A DNA stretch of 64,000 nucleotides from Chrysomallon squamiferum (lineage: Eukaryota > Mollusca > Gastropoda > Neomphalida > Peltospiridae), in assembly GCA_012295275.1 (NCBI GenBank), contig CM022667.1, forward strand, positions 12,867,038-12,931,037. The letters run 5' to 3'. Below, one piece after another: positions 29,901-44,100 of the stretch. Numbering within the stretch: the first letter of the stretch is position 1; the number at the start of each line of letters is the position of its first letter. The notes under the pieces were generated by a model. It made no database searches. It saw only the letters and a list, made by a program, of their open reading frames with translations, and had not been told where the DNA came from. Both the position numbers and the translations under genes were made by a program.

Positions 29901-32900
29901 CATCATCATCATTATAATTATTATTATTATATTACAGTATTCAGAAAATCATTAGCTGCTGTTTCTAAAAATAGAACAACTGTTTATATATTTAAAGAGA
30001 AAGACAAATTTATTTGAAATAAAAATTATATTAGATAAATTCTAAACCTTAACCTTAAAAAAAAGATGAAGAAGAAGAAGAAAATAAGAGAAATTAATGA
30101 GTTCAGTAAGTTAAAAAAATGATTTGATTTTTTTAAATAATAAAAAAATTAATAATAATAAGAAACAATAAACTTGTAGCAATCAAAATTATCTGAAAGA
30201 TGAAATTACAAAACTCGGTGTTATGTCTGAAATGTTGTTTCAGAAATTGATCTTACCTTATAAATTAAATCTGAAACATGAAACTGTTTCACGGATGCTC
30301 ATTTTTAAGTTTGCTCTTTCAGAAACTGAGTGAGTCTTTGCTGCGTCCATGGCAACAAGGTTTGCGACTGAACAATGAACAGCTGATGTTGCATCTCGCT
30401 ATAATACAGCCATCTCTCGCCATTGTCCGCAAAACTCTGTGTGAACTCATTGGAGCTACAGGCAGAGAGGTGATGACTCTTGTATTGTACAGAGCAATGG
30501 ATGAATGAATGGATGCATGGATGGATGGATAATTGAAAGAACAAATGAACATATGAGTGTGAAGAATAAAATAGTGGAAATGGAATGAACAAATGGTTTT
30601 GCATAGATGAATGAATGAATAAGGGAGTGCAAATTAGATGAAAAGTGAATGAATATAAAGAATGGATGAGAGTGAAGAAATGGATAAAACAAATGAATTG
30701 GTAGATGGATGAATGAATTAAAACTAATTAATAAATGAATAAATAAATGAACAGTTAAAAATGGCATCTTATAAACAACTTATCTTTTGTTTTATCAATG
30801 TAGATTCATATTTTATTTTTATTTTTATTTTATTTTTTTTGTTGCCAGGAAGAAACGAATAATAAAATAAATTTATTTAGATATGAAAATTTATTGTTAA
30901 TTTTTTTATTTTATTTTTTTTCAGTTCAAGGACCTGACAGCTCTTCCAGTGTTGTTTGAACTTTACACTGTGACATGCTCTGTTCCACTCTCACTGATGC
31001 ACAGCCAGGAACTGTCCAAGGTAATTTAATTTAATTTAATTAAATATCTATAGATACTTTTAGTTCATTATTTATTACAATGCTATTTAAAATTTTTATC
31101 ACTTTTGAATATGTACCAACATTTATGCACATATATAGATAAAGACAAACTAGGCTAAAGTGCAAAGTTTTTCTTTATTTCTTTTCTTATGTTTTTTGTT
31201 TCTAATGATAAAACTTTAAAAAAAAATTACATCACATATCAGTTTATCCCAGTTGAAATTCCTCACAGTGTACATAAAAGTGTGAGCTGTCCACAGACCA
31301 GTTAGTGTCATTGTTTTAGCCAAAGATTATCAATACCCCAATCAAAATCTATGAAATAATTGAAGTTTTATACTAGTTTGACTGAAATCTTTTTGAGAAA
31401 TAAGAGTGAAATAAAGTGACTGTGACAGAAAATCAAAAATCCACAAATTAGCACATTCACTAGCTCAAAATAGCTGCTTGCATATTTGTAGTTTTTTTTG
31501 TGTGGCATCACAGATATAAATAACGCTCACAACACATTTAAACAGACTGTTTTTAAATATTTTATAAAACTTTTCATTTTATTTTCACCTCAGATTTTAC
31601 ATTGGCTGTTAAAGAAAAAGTAAAAATTATTGTTTTACTGACTGTATCTTTATCTTTGTATTACATATTAAATTTCAGATATTTTCATTGTAAATAAGAT
31701 TTTTTAAAAACCCAGATATTTAATATATTTTATCTAATGTAACGAAATATAAATATTGGGTTGTTATATTTTTTTATAATGCATAAGACACTTTTTTTGT
31801 AAATCTCAGTGCAACTTCATAATTGACAAACCTGAAGGTGTTTGCTTTATCTCGCATTTCTGTTTTTAGGAAGTTAATATTAGTTTTTTTTAAAATACGA
31901 CCCAAATTCTTAGTTATATACTAGCTATGTTTAGTATTGCAGTTTGTTGTTAATGTTTTTCTAAAATTTAAAACACAGATACAGAAGGAAATTATTGACT
32001 GTATTCTGGCTTACACTCAGCCCACTCTTGACCCACAGGCTCAGACAGAAGATGGTGAGAAAATCTCTTATGTATTATCATTAATTTAGCTAATTCTATT
32101 ATTTCACTTTCACTTATATTCATAAATGAGAACAAAAGAAAAATGGGTCCTGACTGTAGAATGTTGTATGATATAGAGACGGTTTATTTGAAAAATATGA
32201 TCCCTATGGCATACACAAATATGAAATAATATTTTTGTAATTTCAGATATTTTTTTTTAAGTGACATTTCTACTGTCACTCCAGTGTTAATTAATTATTA
32301 TTTTGTTGTCATATTTTATTATAAGTTTAGATTGGCCTTTGACAATTTAATAAACTGGAATGTTATTTGACTATTTGTTCATACATCTTTAGGCATTTTC
32401 ATTGTGTTTCTAAATTGCCTTAATAGTAAGTTCATCAGCTTTGATATTTTATCTGTTTTGAAATTTAAACATAAAATAACAGTCTTCAAAATTATGTTAA
32501 CAGTAACTTTGAGGTTTATTACAAGATATTTTCAGGTTTGGGAGATAATGTTTTTATTTCTTTGTTTTGTTTGTAGCCCTGAGTCAGAGTCTGTGGACTA
32601 AAACTGTGGGAGAGTTGTTAAAGTACACTGTGAAAATGCCGTACGCCTATCTCAGTGGACTTCTCATCCTCTCCGAAATACTTCCACTGCCTCTTCCACT
32701 GCAGTCAAAACAGGTGGACTTTTATAGAAAATTTATTCTTTGAAATACTTCTGTTATCACTGTCAATGAAGTCAAAACAGGTTGGGCTTTTCTAGAAAAT
32801 TTATCCTTGTCTGAAATACTTCCATTATCACCATTTCTACAGTCAAAACAGGTGGGCTTTTCTAGAAAGTTTATCCTTTTCTGAAATACTTCCATTATCA

Positions 32901-35142
32901 CCATTTCTACAGTCAAAACAGTGGGCTTTTCTAGAAAATGTATCCTTGTCTGAAATACTTCCATTGCCTCTTCCACAGCAGTCAAAACAGGTTGGGTTTT
33001 TGTCAAGAAATTGTATTTTTTCTATGAAATGTTTCTGTTAACACTGTCAGTGCAGACAAAACAGTGGGCTTTTCTTAGTTTTAAATTTTTATCAAATGAA
33101 AATGAAAAAGTTTCAAAACAAAATAGTGTTATTTTCATTTGTTTGTGTCAATTATTTTATTTATAAATTTAAAACATATTTTTTAGAAATTTTATTATTT
33201 CAAATGTTTCATGGAAATTTCCACTAGTATTGAACTCTAAACATCAGCTGTTCTTTGTTTTATTTATTTATTTATTTATTTAGTTTTATTTATCAAGGCT
33301 CTAACAGATTGGAAGGTTTGTACATGCCTTGAACTCTAGAAAGTTATTTTTGCTCACCTTATCTATAATACATATATATTTTAATTATAAACATATAGAA
33401 AAAATTGGTAGGTTTGTTACATGTTTCTCTGTAGCATTCTTTTTTAATATCACATCTATAATACATATATATTTTAATTATAAACATATGAAGTCAAAAA
33501 GTTAGTATAACAGTTACAATAAAGCTAATAATTTAATATCACATCGCTAATACATCACATTATAAATATATGAAGTTAAAAGTAAGTATAATAAAACAGT
33601 GATAATGAAAGGAATAAAATAATTTTGTTAATCTTTAAATATCTAGTTTAACAGAACATTTTTATTTTTCTTAATTTTTTAAAAATTAGGTTTTGACATA
33701 AATTGTAAAGTAAAATTATTATTATTATTATTATTATTATTATTGCAGTTATTTTTTATAAAGAATTTAGTTAAATATTTGATTATCACAAGCTTGAGTT
33801 TAAGAGAATTTCTTTTTATTGTCGTTATTAGATAATTGTTTAATAATAATAACAATAACAATAATATTTCTGTTCTTTTTATAGCAAAAATTATCAAGTT
33901 CTGTTTTGAAAATGTTTAATTTAAAACAAAGTAGGTACAGTCTTTATTTCACTTATTCAGGCTCGAGTTGCCAGCCAGTGCAACACATGATAAGACGAGT
34001 CTGTTGTCAGTTGGCAGATCTGGCTGCGCCCACCTCCACGATGCTCACCAAGTAAGTTGACATCTGAGCTTTGTGCAGTCACAGAATCACGTCTCTCTTA
34101 GAAGTGTCACTTTTTACATTTCTTGTGTCATGTGTTAGATTACTGATAGTTTAAAGTGGGTTTTTTTCTCCTGTTTAAGACTAAGTGACAGCTAGTTAAT
34201 ATTTTATTGTTTGTTTTATTTTTAAAATGTTCTGTTTTAAAAAATATTTTTATAGATGAAATATCTTCTAAACAGTAAGAGTTATAACTAGTGAACATGT
34301 AGTTATTTTAATTGTTGTTCAATGTGAAGCCCTTGATATTAATTTAAATGTTGTATTTTTATTTTATTTTTGAATGATTTGAAAAAAAAAAAAAAATCTT
34401 AATATTTAAAACAAAAATCTTTGATGTTCTACATTTCAGCTCTTGATATTTATTAATTTTGATATTTGATAATTTATTTTATTTTTTTTTTTAACATTAA
34501 TTTTAATATTATTTCTGTTTTGTTTTGCTGTTCTTTATAAATAATTCTTCTTAATATTTTACTATTTGTTTTGATGTGAGAACTTGATATTTATTAATTT
34601 CAAAACTTTTATTTTATTTTTTCAATGTTCCATAAATAATTCTTACGATTTTTTTTTAAAATTTATTTTTACGTTCACTAAATTGAGATTTTATTTGTAG
34701 ATGCTTTGTGGACATTCTGCTCAGCAATCTGAACTGTAAAAAGGAATCGGAGGGTTCGGAAGAGAAGAAAGAAGGGGATGCAGTGGACCATGATGGTTTT
34801 GAGACTTTGTCCTGCACGCAACATGTGGGCAAAGTGTTCAACCTGCTGGCCTACCTCATGTCCCAGCCTGCCATAAAAACATCCATGCTGGACATCATCA
34901 GAGGGTCAGTATCAACACTGTCCAAGTTTTAATAACAGAAGCTATACCAATCTTTGACGATTGTTATGTTTTTTGTTGAAATCTGCTAAGGACTTTGTGT
35001 GTGTAATTAGTAAATTGAAGGAGGAGGCTGGCTGACTTAATTAGTTTGCTCCGGTTTTGATTGGAATTTTGATCTAAAGATGTTTTTAAAAAAAAATATT
35101 TTTCTCTATACTTGTGTTCATTGTGTGCTTATATATGTGTGT

Positions 35143-35177
<35 letters not shown>

Positions 35178-38100
35178 GGTGGGTGTGTTTTGGCCTGGAT
35201 GTTCATAATATTTCTTATGCCTTTAACACCAGCCTTTGCTCATGTGTATATTTTTGACTGCAAAATAAAAATAAACAACAAAAATATAAAATAAATAATA
35301 ATACATTTCACTATAAATGAAGAAAATTATAATAATAATAATAATAATAATAATAAAATAAAATAAAAATTAATAACAACATTATTTTATTTAGTTTTAC
35401 GATTTTTCTCTTTAACCCTATTTAATCTAAGTTTTTTTGTTCGCGTTTTGTTTCAGGTCTTTGGAAGAAGAAAACTATTCTCGCTTGCTGCCATGTTTTC
35501 TGCAGATGTTGAATCACGTGTCAGACAAACCAGCACACAACAGTGCTCAGGAGTGTATAGTGGTTAGTTACCACCTTTTATATCCATCTCTTTATGTTCC
35601 CTTTAGACATTTCATCTTCCATGTGTTTTGTTAAGTTTTACTTCATTTTTTTAGCTTTTCTTTTTCTCTCAGTTGTTTTGTGCTCATTTCTTTCGTGTTT
35701 CCCCGTGTAACTGTTTTTGTGTTACATGTCGATCAGTATTCCAGTGAGTCTGTATCTGTTTTAATGTGTAGGTGTGTCTTAATTTGTAAAACAAATTTTG
35801 TTTATTATTCATCTGTTTATTTATAATGTTGTGTATGAAATGTTTATTTGTTTACGTTGCTTATTCTTTATTTTATAATTGATCTGTTTTGTTTCTACAA
35901 GACCTGTTTTCATTCTACAAGTTTACGAGTATCTGTTTGATTATTTTCAGAGTATTCTGCTGAATCTGTGTGACCCAGAGATCACCCTCGTGTCACCAGA
36001 GTCCAAGATGTCATTACCTGAACAGGTACGAGGACTTTCCACATTATTACATTATTAAAAACTCTTATGATTGTTAGAAAGAAATTTCTTTTGTAAACAT
36101 TTGTCATGCAGCTCTTGAATGCTGTGGCGGTGCTTGTCTTACACAGATAAATTTTCAAATTTTTATAACAGTACTGTAATGTCTGTAATAACTACTCTAC
36201 TGTTATTATTATTTAAATTACTACTGTTATTATTACAATTATTACTGCAACAGCTACTACTCCTACTACCACCACTACTGTTACTACTACTAACTTTGAT
36301 AACTATTCTACTCCCATTATTAATTTAATAGTATGTATTATTATAACTATTAGTTTAATCTAACTGTTACTAAGTTTAATTGTCATAACTGCTTTTACTA
36401 TTATTACTACTATTATCATTACTGATGCTACCACCATTACAACAACAACTACGACCATTGTAACTCTACTACTACTACTTTTACTACTTTTTCTACTTTT
36501 ACCACTATAATTCATCTACTACCATCTTCAGGACAGTCTTAACTACTGCTCCTTATACTGCAAATCCTTGCTGAAGTTTGAAGTATTTTAATGATCAGCT
36601 AAATGTGTGGGTGTTTTTCAGCTCGCCAACTCCTTGCCAGGAGGAGAGAACCTGAGTTTGATTGTGAATGCTTTGTTAGAACACATCAGCAACAGGGACC
36701 ATTCCTACGCCACCATCTTGCCTTGTGTCAGGACGCTGGTCATGCTAACTGACCACGATTACGGCTTTTATCATGTTTACAGGTAATACGATTGTCAGTG
36801 TTATTTGTTAAGAAACTGAAGTAAAAATCAGAAATATTTTTGTGGTGACGATTTTTCTGTTGTTTTTTTTTAATATAAATTGGAGTAACATACATTTCAT
36901 TATAGTTCAGGATAGTGGAATGTATAAAAAAATAACACTAATGAGATGTAGTAATAGAAATATTAATAATTAAAAAAAATGTTAAGAATAATAATTAAAA
37001 ATTAAAAATAATATAAAAAAAAATAATCATGATAAAAATAAACGAATTTGTAAAATAATGATTTCTTCTTAAAATATTAAATTATGTAAATATCATTTTC
37101 ATTTATAAAATGTATTAATTTGTATTTGTTTATTTCAATGGTTTAAAGAAGATTTCCAGCGTTTTTAACAATCTTCTGATATTTATTTATTTCAGTGGTT
37201 TAAAGATTTCCAGCATTTTTAACAATCTGCTGATATTTATTTATTTCAGTGGTTTAAAGATTTCCAGCATTTTTAACAATCTGCTGATATTTATTTATTT
37301 CAGTGGTTTAAAGATTTCCAGCGTTTTTAATAATCTGCTGATATTTATTTATTTCAGTGGTTTAAAGATTTCCAGCTTGTTTAACAATCTGCTGATGTTT
37401 GTTTATTTATTTCAGTGGTTTAAAGAAGATTTCCAGTGTGTTTAACAATCTGCTGATATTTATTTATTTATTTCAGTGGTTTAAAGAAGATTTCCAGCGT
37501 TTTTAACAATCTGCTGATATTTATTTATTTATTTCAGTGGTTTAAAGAAGATTTCCAGCGTTTTTAACAATCTGCTGATATTTATTTATTTCAGTGGTTT
37601 AAAGATTTCCAGCATTTTTAACAATCTGCTGATATTTATTTATTTCAGTGGTTTAAAGATTTCCAGCGTTTTTAATAATCTGCTGATATTTATTTATTTC
37701 AGTGGTTTAAAGATTTCCAGCTTGTTTAACAATCTGCTGATGTTTGTTTATTTATTTCAGTGGTTTAAAGAAGATTTCCAGTGTGTTTAACAATCTGCTG
37801 ATATTTATTTATTTATTTCAGTGGTTTAAAGAAGATTACCAGCATGTTTAACAATCTGCTGATATTTATTTGTTTATTTCAGTGGTTTAAAGAAGATTTC
37901 CAGCGTGTTTAACAATCTGCTGATGTTTGTTTGTTTATTTCAGTGGTTTAAAGAAGATTACCAGCATGTTTAACAATCTGCTGATATTTATTTATTTATT
38001 TCAGTGGTTTAAAGAAGATTTCCAGCGTTTTTAACAATCTGCTGATATTTATTTATTTCAGTGGTTTAAAGATTTCCAGCATTTTTAACAATCTGCTGAT

Positions 38101-40217
38101 AGTTATTTATTTCAGTGGTTTAAAGATTTCCAGCGTTTTTAATAATCTGCTTATATTTATTTATTTAAGTGGTTTAAAGATTTCCAGCTTGTTTAACAAT
38201 CTGCTGATGTTTGTTTATTTATTTCAGTGGTTTAAAGAAGATTTCCAGCGTTTTTAACAATCTGCTGATATTTGTTTGTTTATTTCAGTGGTTTAAAGAA
38301 GATTTCCAGCGTTTTTAACAATCTGCTGATATTTATTTATTTATTTATTTCAGTGGTTTAAAGAAGATTTCCAGTGTGTTTAACAATCTGCTGATATTTA
38401 TTTATTTATTTCAGTGGTTTAAAGAAGATTACCAGCATGTTTAACAATCTGCTGATATTTATTTGTTTATTTCAGTGGTTTAAAGAAGATTTCCAGCGTG
38501 TTTAACAATCTGCTGATGTTTGTTTATTTATTTCAGTGGTTTAAAGAAGATTTCCAGCGTGTTTAACAATCTGCTGATGTTTGTTTATTTATTTCAGTGG
38601 TTTAAAGAAGATTTCCAGCGTGTTTAACAATCTGCTGATGTTTGTTTATTTCAGTGGTTTAAAGATGATTTCCAGTGTGTTTAACAATCTGCTGATGTTT
38701 GTTTATTTATTTCAGTGGTTTAAAGAAGATTTCCAGTGTGTTTAACAATCTGCTGATATTTATTTATTTCAGTGGTTTAAAGAAGATTTCCAGCGTGTTT
38801 AACAATCTGCTGATTCGTATTTGTTTATTTATTTCAGTGGTTTAAAGAAGATTTCCAGCGTGTTTAACAATCTGCTGATTCGTATTTATTTATTTATTTC
38901 AGTGGTTTAAAGAAGATTTCCAGTGTTTTTAACAATCTGCTGATTCGTATAAACAACACGTTCAGCAAGGACAGTTCAGACTGTCTGTCCACTCTCTCTA
39001 CCAGCATCGAGTTTCTCCGACTTCTCGTCGTCGTGGAATCCTCGGTCATGGATCTGAGCTTCACTAGGACCTACATGCTGACCACTCAGCAGCTGGCAGA
39101 GGTGCTGTCATGGCAACCTGGCATACAGCACCCTCTGGATGACCTTGAAAAATTACTAGAGGTGAGAGATTTATTGACTTCTGATTTCAAAATTTATTTT
39201 TTGTGGATTGATATTAGATCAATGTCTGGTATGTGTTTAAAGTAATTTCAACAGTTTGCATTAGGTATTTATTTTTGTTTATGTTTATTTGTATAGATAT
39301 ATCTTAGTGGTTTAAGTTGTGACTTCAGACACAATAGATTGCAAGATCTGTATACCACATCAGTTATAGCCAAGATACAACATTAATTTGCATGTATTTA
39401 TATTGTTTGTTGTAAAGAACATGTTAAAACTTCCATGTTGATAACTGATGTCCACAGCTTATAAAATAACAACATAGATTTCATCTTTAGGCTATCATTA
39501 ACATAACATGGCATTAAAATTCCTGTATGATTAAAAAGCACACACACAAACGCTCACACACACACACACAAATTTAACTATCAGTATTTAAATATTCACT
39601 TTAAAGTTCTGTCATTCTTTATATCTGATCTAATAATGAGTCAGTTTAGAGAATCAAATTTGTGCAGTTTAATTCTGCTACTCTGTTTGTAACCAGATGA
39701 GAGGGAAGGATGACTACAAAATAATGACAGTTAATTTTATTTGTTATGTGTGATGGTCTGTTTAGGAGTGTGCGAAGGAGGAGGAGTCCATAGACAGTCT
39801 GGTAGAGAGTATTCACTCGCTGATGAAAGTGTTGAGAGAGGCAGGCAGTGAGGAGGAGAGACGTGAGTTTTATACGTTCAACTGTGCATGTGCACAGACT
39901 TAAGACAGTCTCTCTGATATATATATATATATATATATAGATCTTACATAAAAATGTACATATACACATGGACACACACCAACATGCACAAGCACACATA
40001 CACAGACACACACAGTGCATATATTTCCATGAATATAACAAAAAATCATTTTTGCACACACACACACACAGATCCATATGCATATATTTACATTAAAATG
40101 CAAAAAAGCAAACATGTATGTACATCCATACACTTATTCACATAAACAACACTCATAAATTGTTTTTTGTCTGCACACATATGCATTCACACACACACAT
40201 ACACATCACATAAAACA

Positions 40218-40270
<53 letters not shown>

Positions 40271-41061
40271 TCTCAGATGTTCAAACATATAAATATCTAA
40301 ATACTTTTTCAGACTCATGCACACATTTTTGCAGAACCTCAAATACAACAGAATTTAAAAAAAACTAAATTTCTTGCAGAGATTCCTGAGGTCACTCTCC
40401 CCAGCCCAGAACCCTTGAGCGAACTCTTTAACCAGAGAGTGGTGTTTGTCATTGCCGACGTGGAACAGGACAGGCTCAGTCCTACCTACTGGCTGGGGAA
40501 TCCTGCACTGGAGGAGCCCGATCAGGAGCCTGATCTCATTGGGGTTAATCTGGAGGAGATGTGTTCACGATACTTCCCGGACTTTGCACTGGAGTTTGAG
40601 TTGAAGAAGGACTGCAGTCTGATTGGTATTGACGTTGTGAGGCCTAGACGACCGAAAGGGTAAGAAGTGGCAGAGAAAGAGAAAGCTTAAAGGAATAGCT
40701 GCAGAGAGAGAGAGAGAGATAGAAAGTAAATAGAAGACTGAAAGATTTGTAAGAAAGAAAGGTAGAATAAGAAAGACTAAAAAGAAAAAAGAAGAAGAAA
40801 AGTAAAGTAGTAAAGCATAAAGAGAAAGAAATAGAAAGTGAGAAAGCAACACTGATTTTCTTTATTTGTGTCTCTGTGTGTGTGTGTGTGTCTGTGTGTG
40901 TGTGTAATAATATAATGAATTAAATATGTAGAACAATGCTATGTTAATTTGTTAAATGTTTTCAGATTAATTTTTTTGTTTAAATTTCAGAGATCGAAGA
41001 CGTTCACATGAAATGATCAACATAAACAGAGGGCGACGTGGTGGACGACCATTTGGTAAAT

Positions 41062-41112
<51 letters not shown>

Positions 41113-44100
41113 AGACACACACATACACAGACACACACACACACACACACACATACACAGACACACACACACACAGACACACACACACACATACACAGAC
41201 ACACACACACACACACACAGACACACACAGACACACACACAGACACACACACAGACACACACACACACAGACACACACACAGAGATACACACACACAGAC
41301 AGACACACAGAGACATACAGACACACACACACAGAGACATACAGACACACACACAGAGAGACAGACACAGACACACAGACAGGCACACACATCCACACAC
41401 ACACACACACAGACACACACACAACACACAGACACACACAACACAACACACACAGACACGCACACACAAACATACACACACAGACACACACACACACACA
41501 GACAGACACAGACATACACAATCTTCATAAAACTAACACTAAAAAAAAATATTGTCGTTTGTTAAAAATAGTTTCATTATTAATGAACATCATTATTATA
41601 ATTTGACTTAAAATCTTGATAAGAACTACTTAAATAAAAAATTATCAATTGTTAAAAAGTTTCATCATTAATTCTATTTTATTATTATCATTTGTCATAA
41701 AATGTTCATAAAACTACTAAAAAAAGATAATTATCGTTTATTAAAAACAGTTTCATGGTTATTTCCATTTTATCATTACTGTTTTATTTTATTTTTTTAA
41801 TATTTTACTCAAGATGTTGTGACAAATGATAATAATAATATTAACGACAAAAATGTTTTTAACAAATGATGCTGTTTATTTAAAATCTTCATAGGTGTTA
41901 TGAAGGTGCTTATGATAAAATTAATTATGATGATTGGAAGTTATTTTGTGGTTGTTTACTTCCTAGTTGCTCCAATGCGTGGACGTGGATTGATGAGTCA
42001 GAACAGATCTGATCCATTTCGGTCACGCCCTCCAAACACGAGTCGCCCCCATCCATGCACGTCGATGACTTCATCAAGATGGAGAAAAACCGATCTCACA
42101 GTCCATCGCCACAGCAGCAGCACATTCAGAGTACCACCACGAGACGAATAGACAAAGTAAGCTCATTTAAAAATATAAAATTTCTATATTTATAGTTTAG
42201 ACTTTAATTTTTTTTTTTTTTTTTATTATGATAAATAAATAAAAATTTTAAAATCGTAAATGTACTGACAGCACTGCAGATATAATTAAGTAATTTTTTT
42301 TTTTTTAATCCTGTTTATTGTAAGAGCCACTCATGTTTTTGTAAAGCTGAAAGATGCATCAGTTTACCTTTTGTATTTTTGTAAGATGAAGTCATGTCTT
42401 TAACTGATGACAGTTTTTTTTAATTTCTCTCACCTCACTGTTTAAAAACAATATTAAAATTTGTTACGGCGAAACTGTTAAAACGTAGCTGAGTTTTATT
42501 TTAACGTATTAATAATTACATTTGTTTTTAACAGGACACTTCACCCTACAGAGGGCGTGGTCGAGGCGGTTTCCCGTTCAGTGACAGAGGTAGAGGTGGG
42601 TTTTCCACACGGGGGAAATTCTTTACCCCACCACCGAGCTATGGACCTCCAGAACATAGTGAGTTGATAAAAAAAAAAAAAAAAAAAAAAAAGCAATGGA
42701 GGTTACCTCCTGAGCAGACTATTACAACTGATAATGGATGGAGACCATCAATTCAGTATTTTACATTCAGTTTTTAATTCGTTGAGAGAAAGTTTGGGCT
42801 ATAGCTCTGTGGTATATATATATACACTAGTATGGAGTGAACTGTATTTAAACATGGTTCCTACAGATCCTTAAAAACCCATAAAAAAAAAATCTTACAT
42901 TTTAGAATAATTGTCAATTCTTAAAAACTTCAATCTCAGGAAGATGTTCAAAAAGTCAGTAAAAGTCTGTAAACAAAAACAAACAAAACAGAAAAACATT
43001 TTGTTTCAGTGTTTATTAGGGTTCTGTTCTTTATTTTCTTTACACTGGTATTTTCTATGTTTGTGGTGAATGTACTGTGAGATAGTTAGTCCAGCAGTGA
43101 TAATCACCTCTCCCTTCTCTCTGTGTTGCATGCAGTGATTATTTTCCCAAAAGAGGTCCCATAATATTCATGTGGATCTCATCCTTAAAAATCCATGGAA
43201 AGTCCTTAAATTTCTGTTGTGTGGGAACCATGTTTGATTTTCTGAATCTTTGGTTTAAAACCATCATCAGTTTTGTGTCAGTGTAACTGTTGATAGCTTT
43301 GTTTTGTTTATAAGTGTATTGGTGTGTCTTAATATTACAAATTATTTGAAAATATTTGCATTTCATCTTACAAGACTTGATGAATAATCCACGAACACTG
43401 TAAACAAGAAAACAAAGTCAAACAGAATAAAAGTAAAAATATGAAAAATTGACATTTCATCTATAAATTATTAAAAGTAAAAGACATTCTCCACATGTCT
43501 TTAAGAAATAAAAGACTTTAAGAAGTTAAAATATGAAAGTTAGAATTATATCTCTGTGGCAACTGATTTCATAGTAATAAAACAAAACATTATCCATAAA
43601 CCACCCACTTGAATAAAAAAATAAAATAACATAACTTAGCATAAAATAACAAAATAAAATAAGTTTAAAACAATAACAAAATTATCACAATTAAGATTAA
43701 ATTATAAAAACGGACATTTTGTATGTGTTCAGCTGATTTCACATTACTAAGACACTTACTCTATTCATCCATCTTAATAAATAAAACAAAGTTAAAATAT
43801 GAAGAACGATATTTATTTCATCTCTGTATATAGCTGATACAATATCTATAAACCACCCACTGTAAGAAATAAAACAGAATAAAAGAAATAAAATGTGTAT
43901 AGTGCTGATTTTAACAGTGTGTTACTTGTTGCATGTGATTTTTCTTACAGTGCAGCGTGGAGCAATGACTTCATATCGAGGTGACAGAGGGAAATTCAGC
44001 CCTCGTGGATTTTACAGAGGAAGGTAAACTAATAATCATCTGACTGTAAAATTACAGTAAATGTATTGTCAACTAACTTAGAATATTAATATCTTATACT

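Noticed and set aside
32722-33006. 94-codon minus-strand frame with a repeated peptide
   Set aside because: It arises because the exon 26 junction repeat has a period near a multiple of three; it is antisense to the real exon and has no splice or start support.
37132-38902. A series of true small exons or alternative exons in the junction array
   Set aside because: The units have acceptors but no good GT donor before the T-rich spacer, and the deleted-AAG and TCGT-lacking variants do not form alternative coding units. They look like duplicated acceptors and not cassette exons.
40967-41528. Three overlapping Cys/Val-rich frames on the minus strand
   Set aside because: They are read-throughs of the (CA)n/CACAGA repeat in virilizer intron 35.
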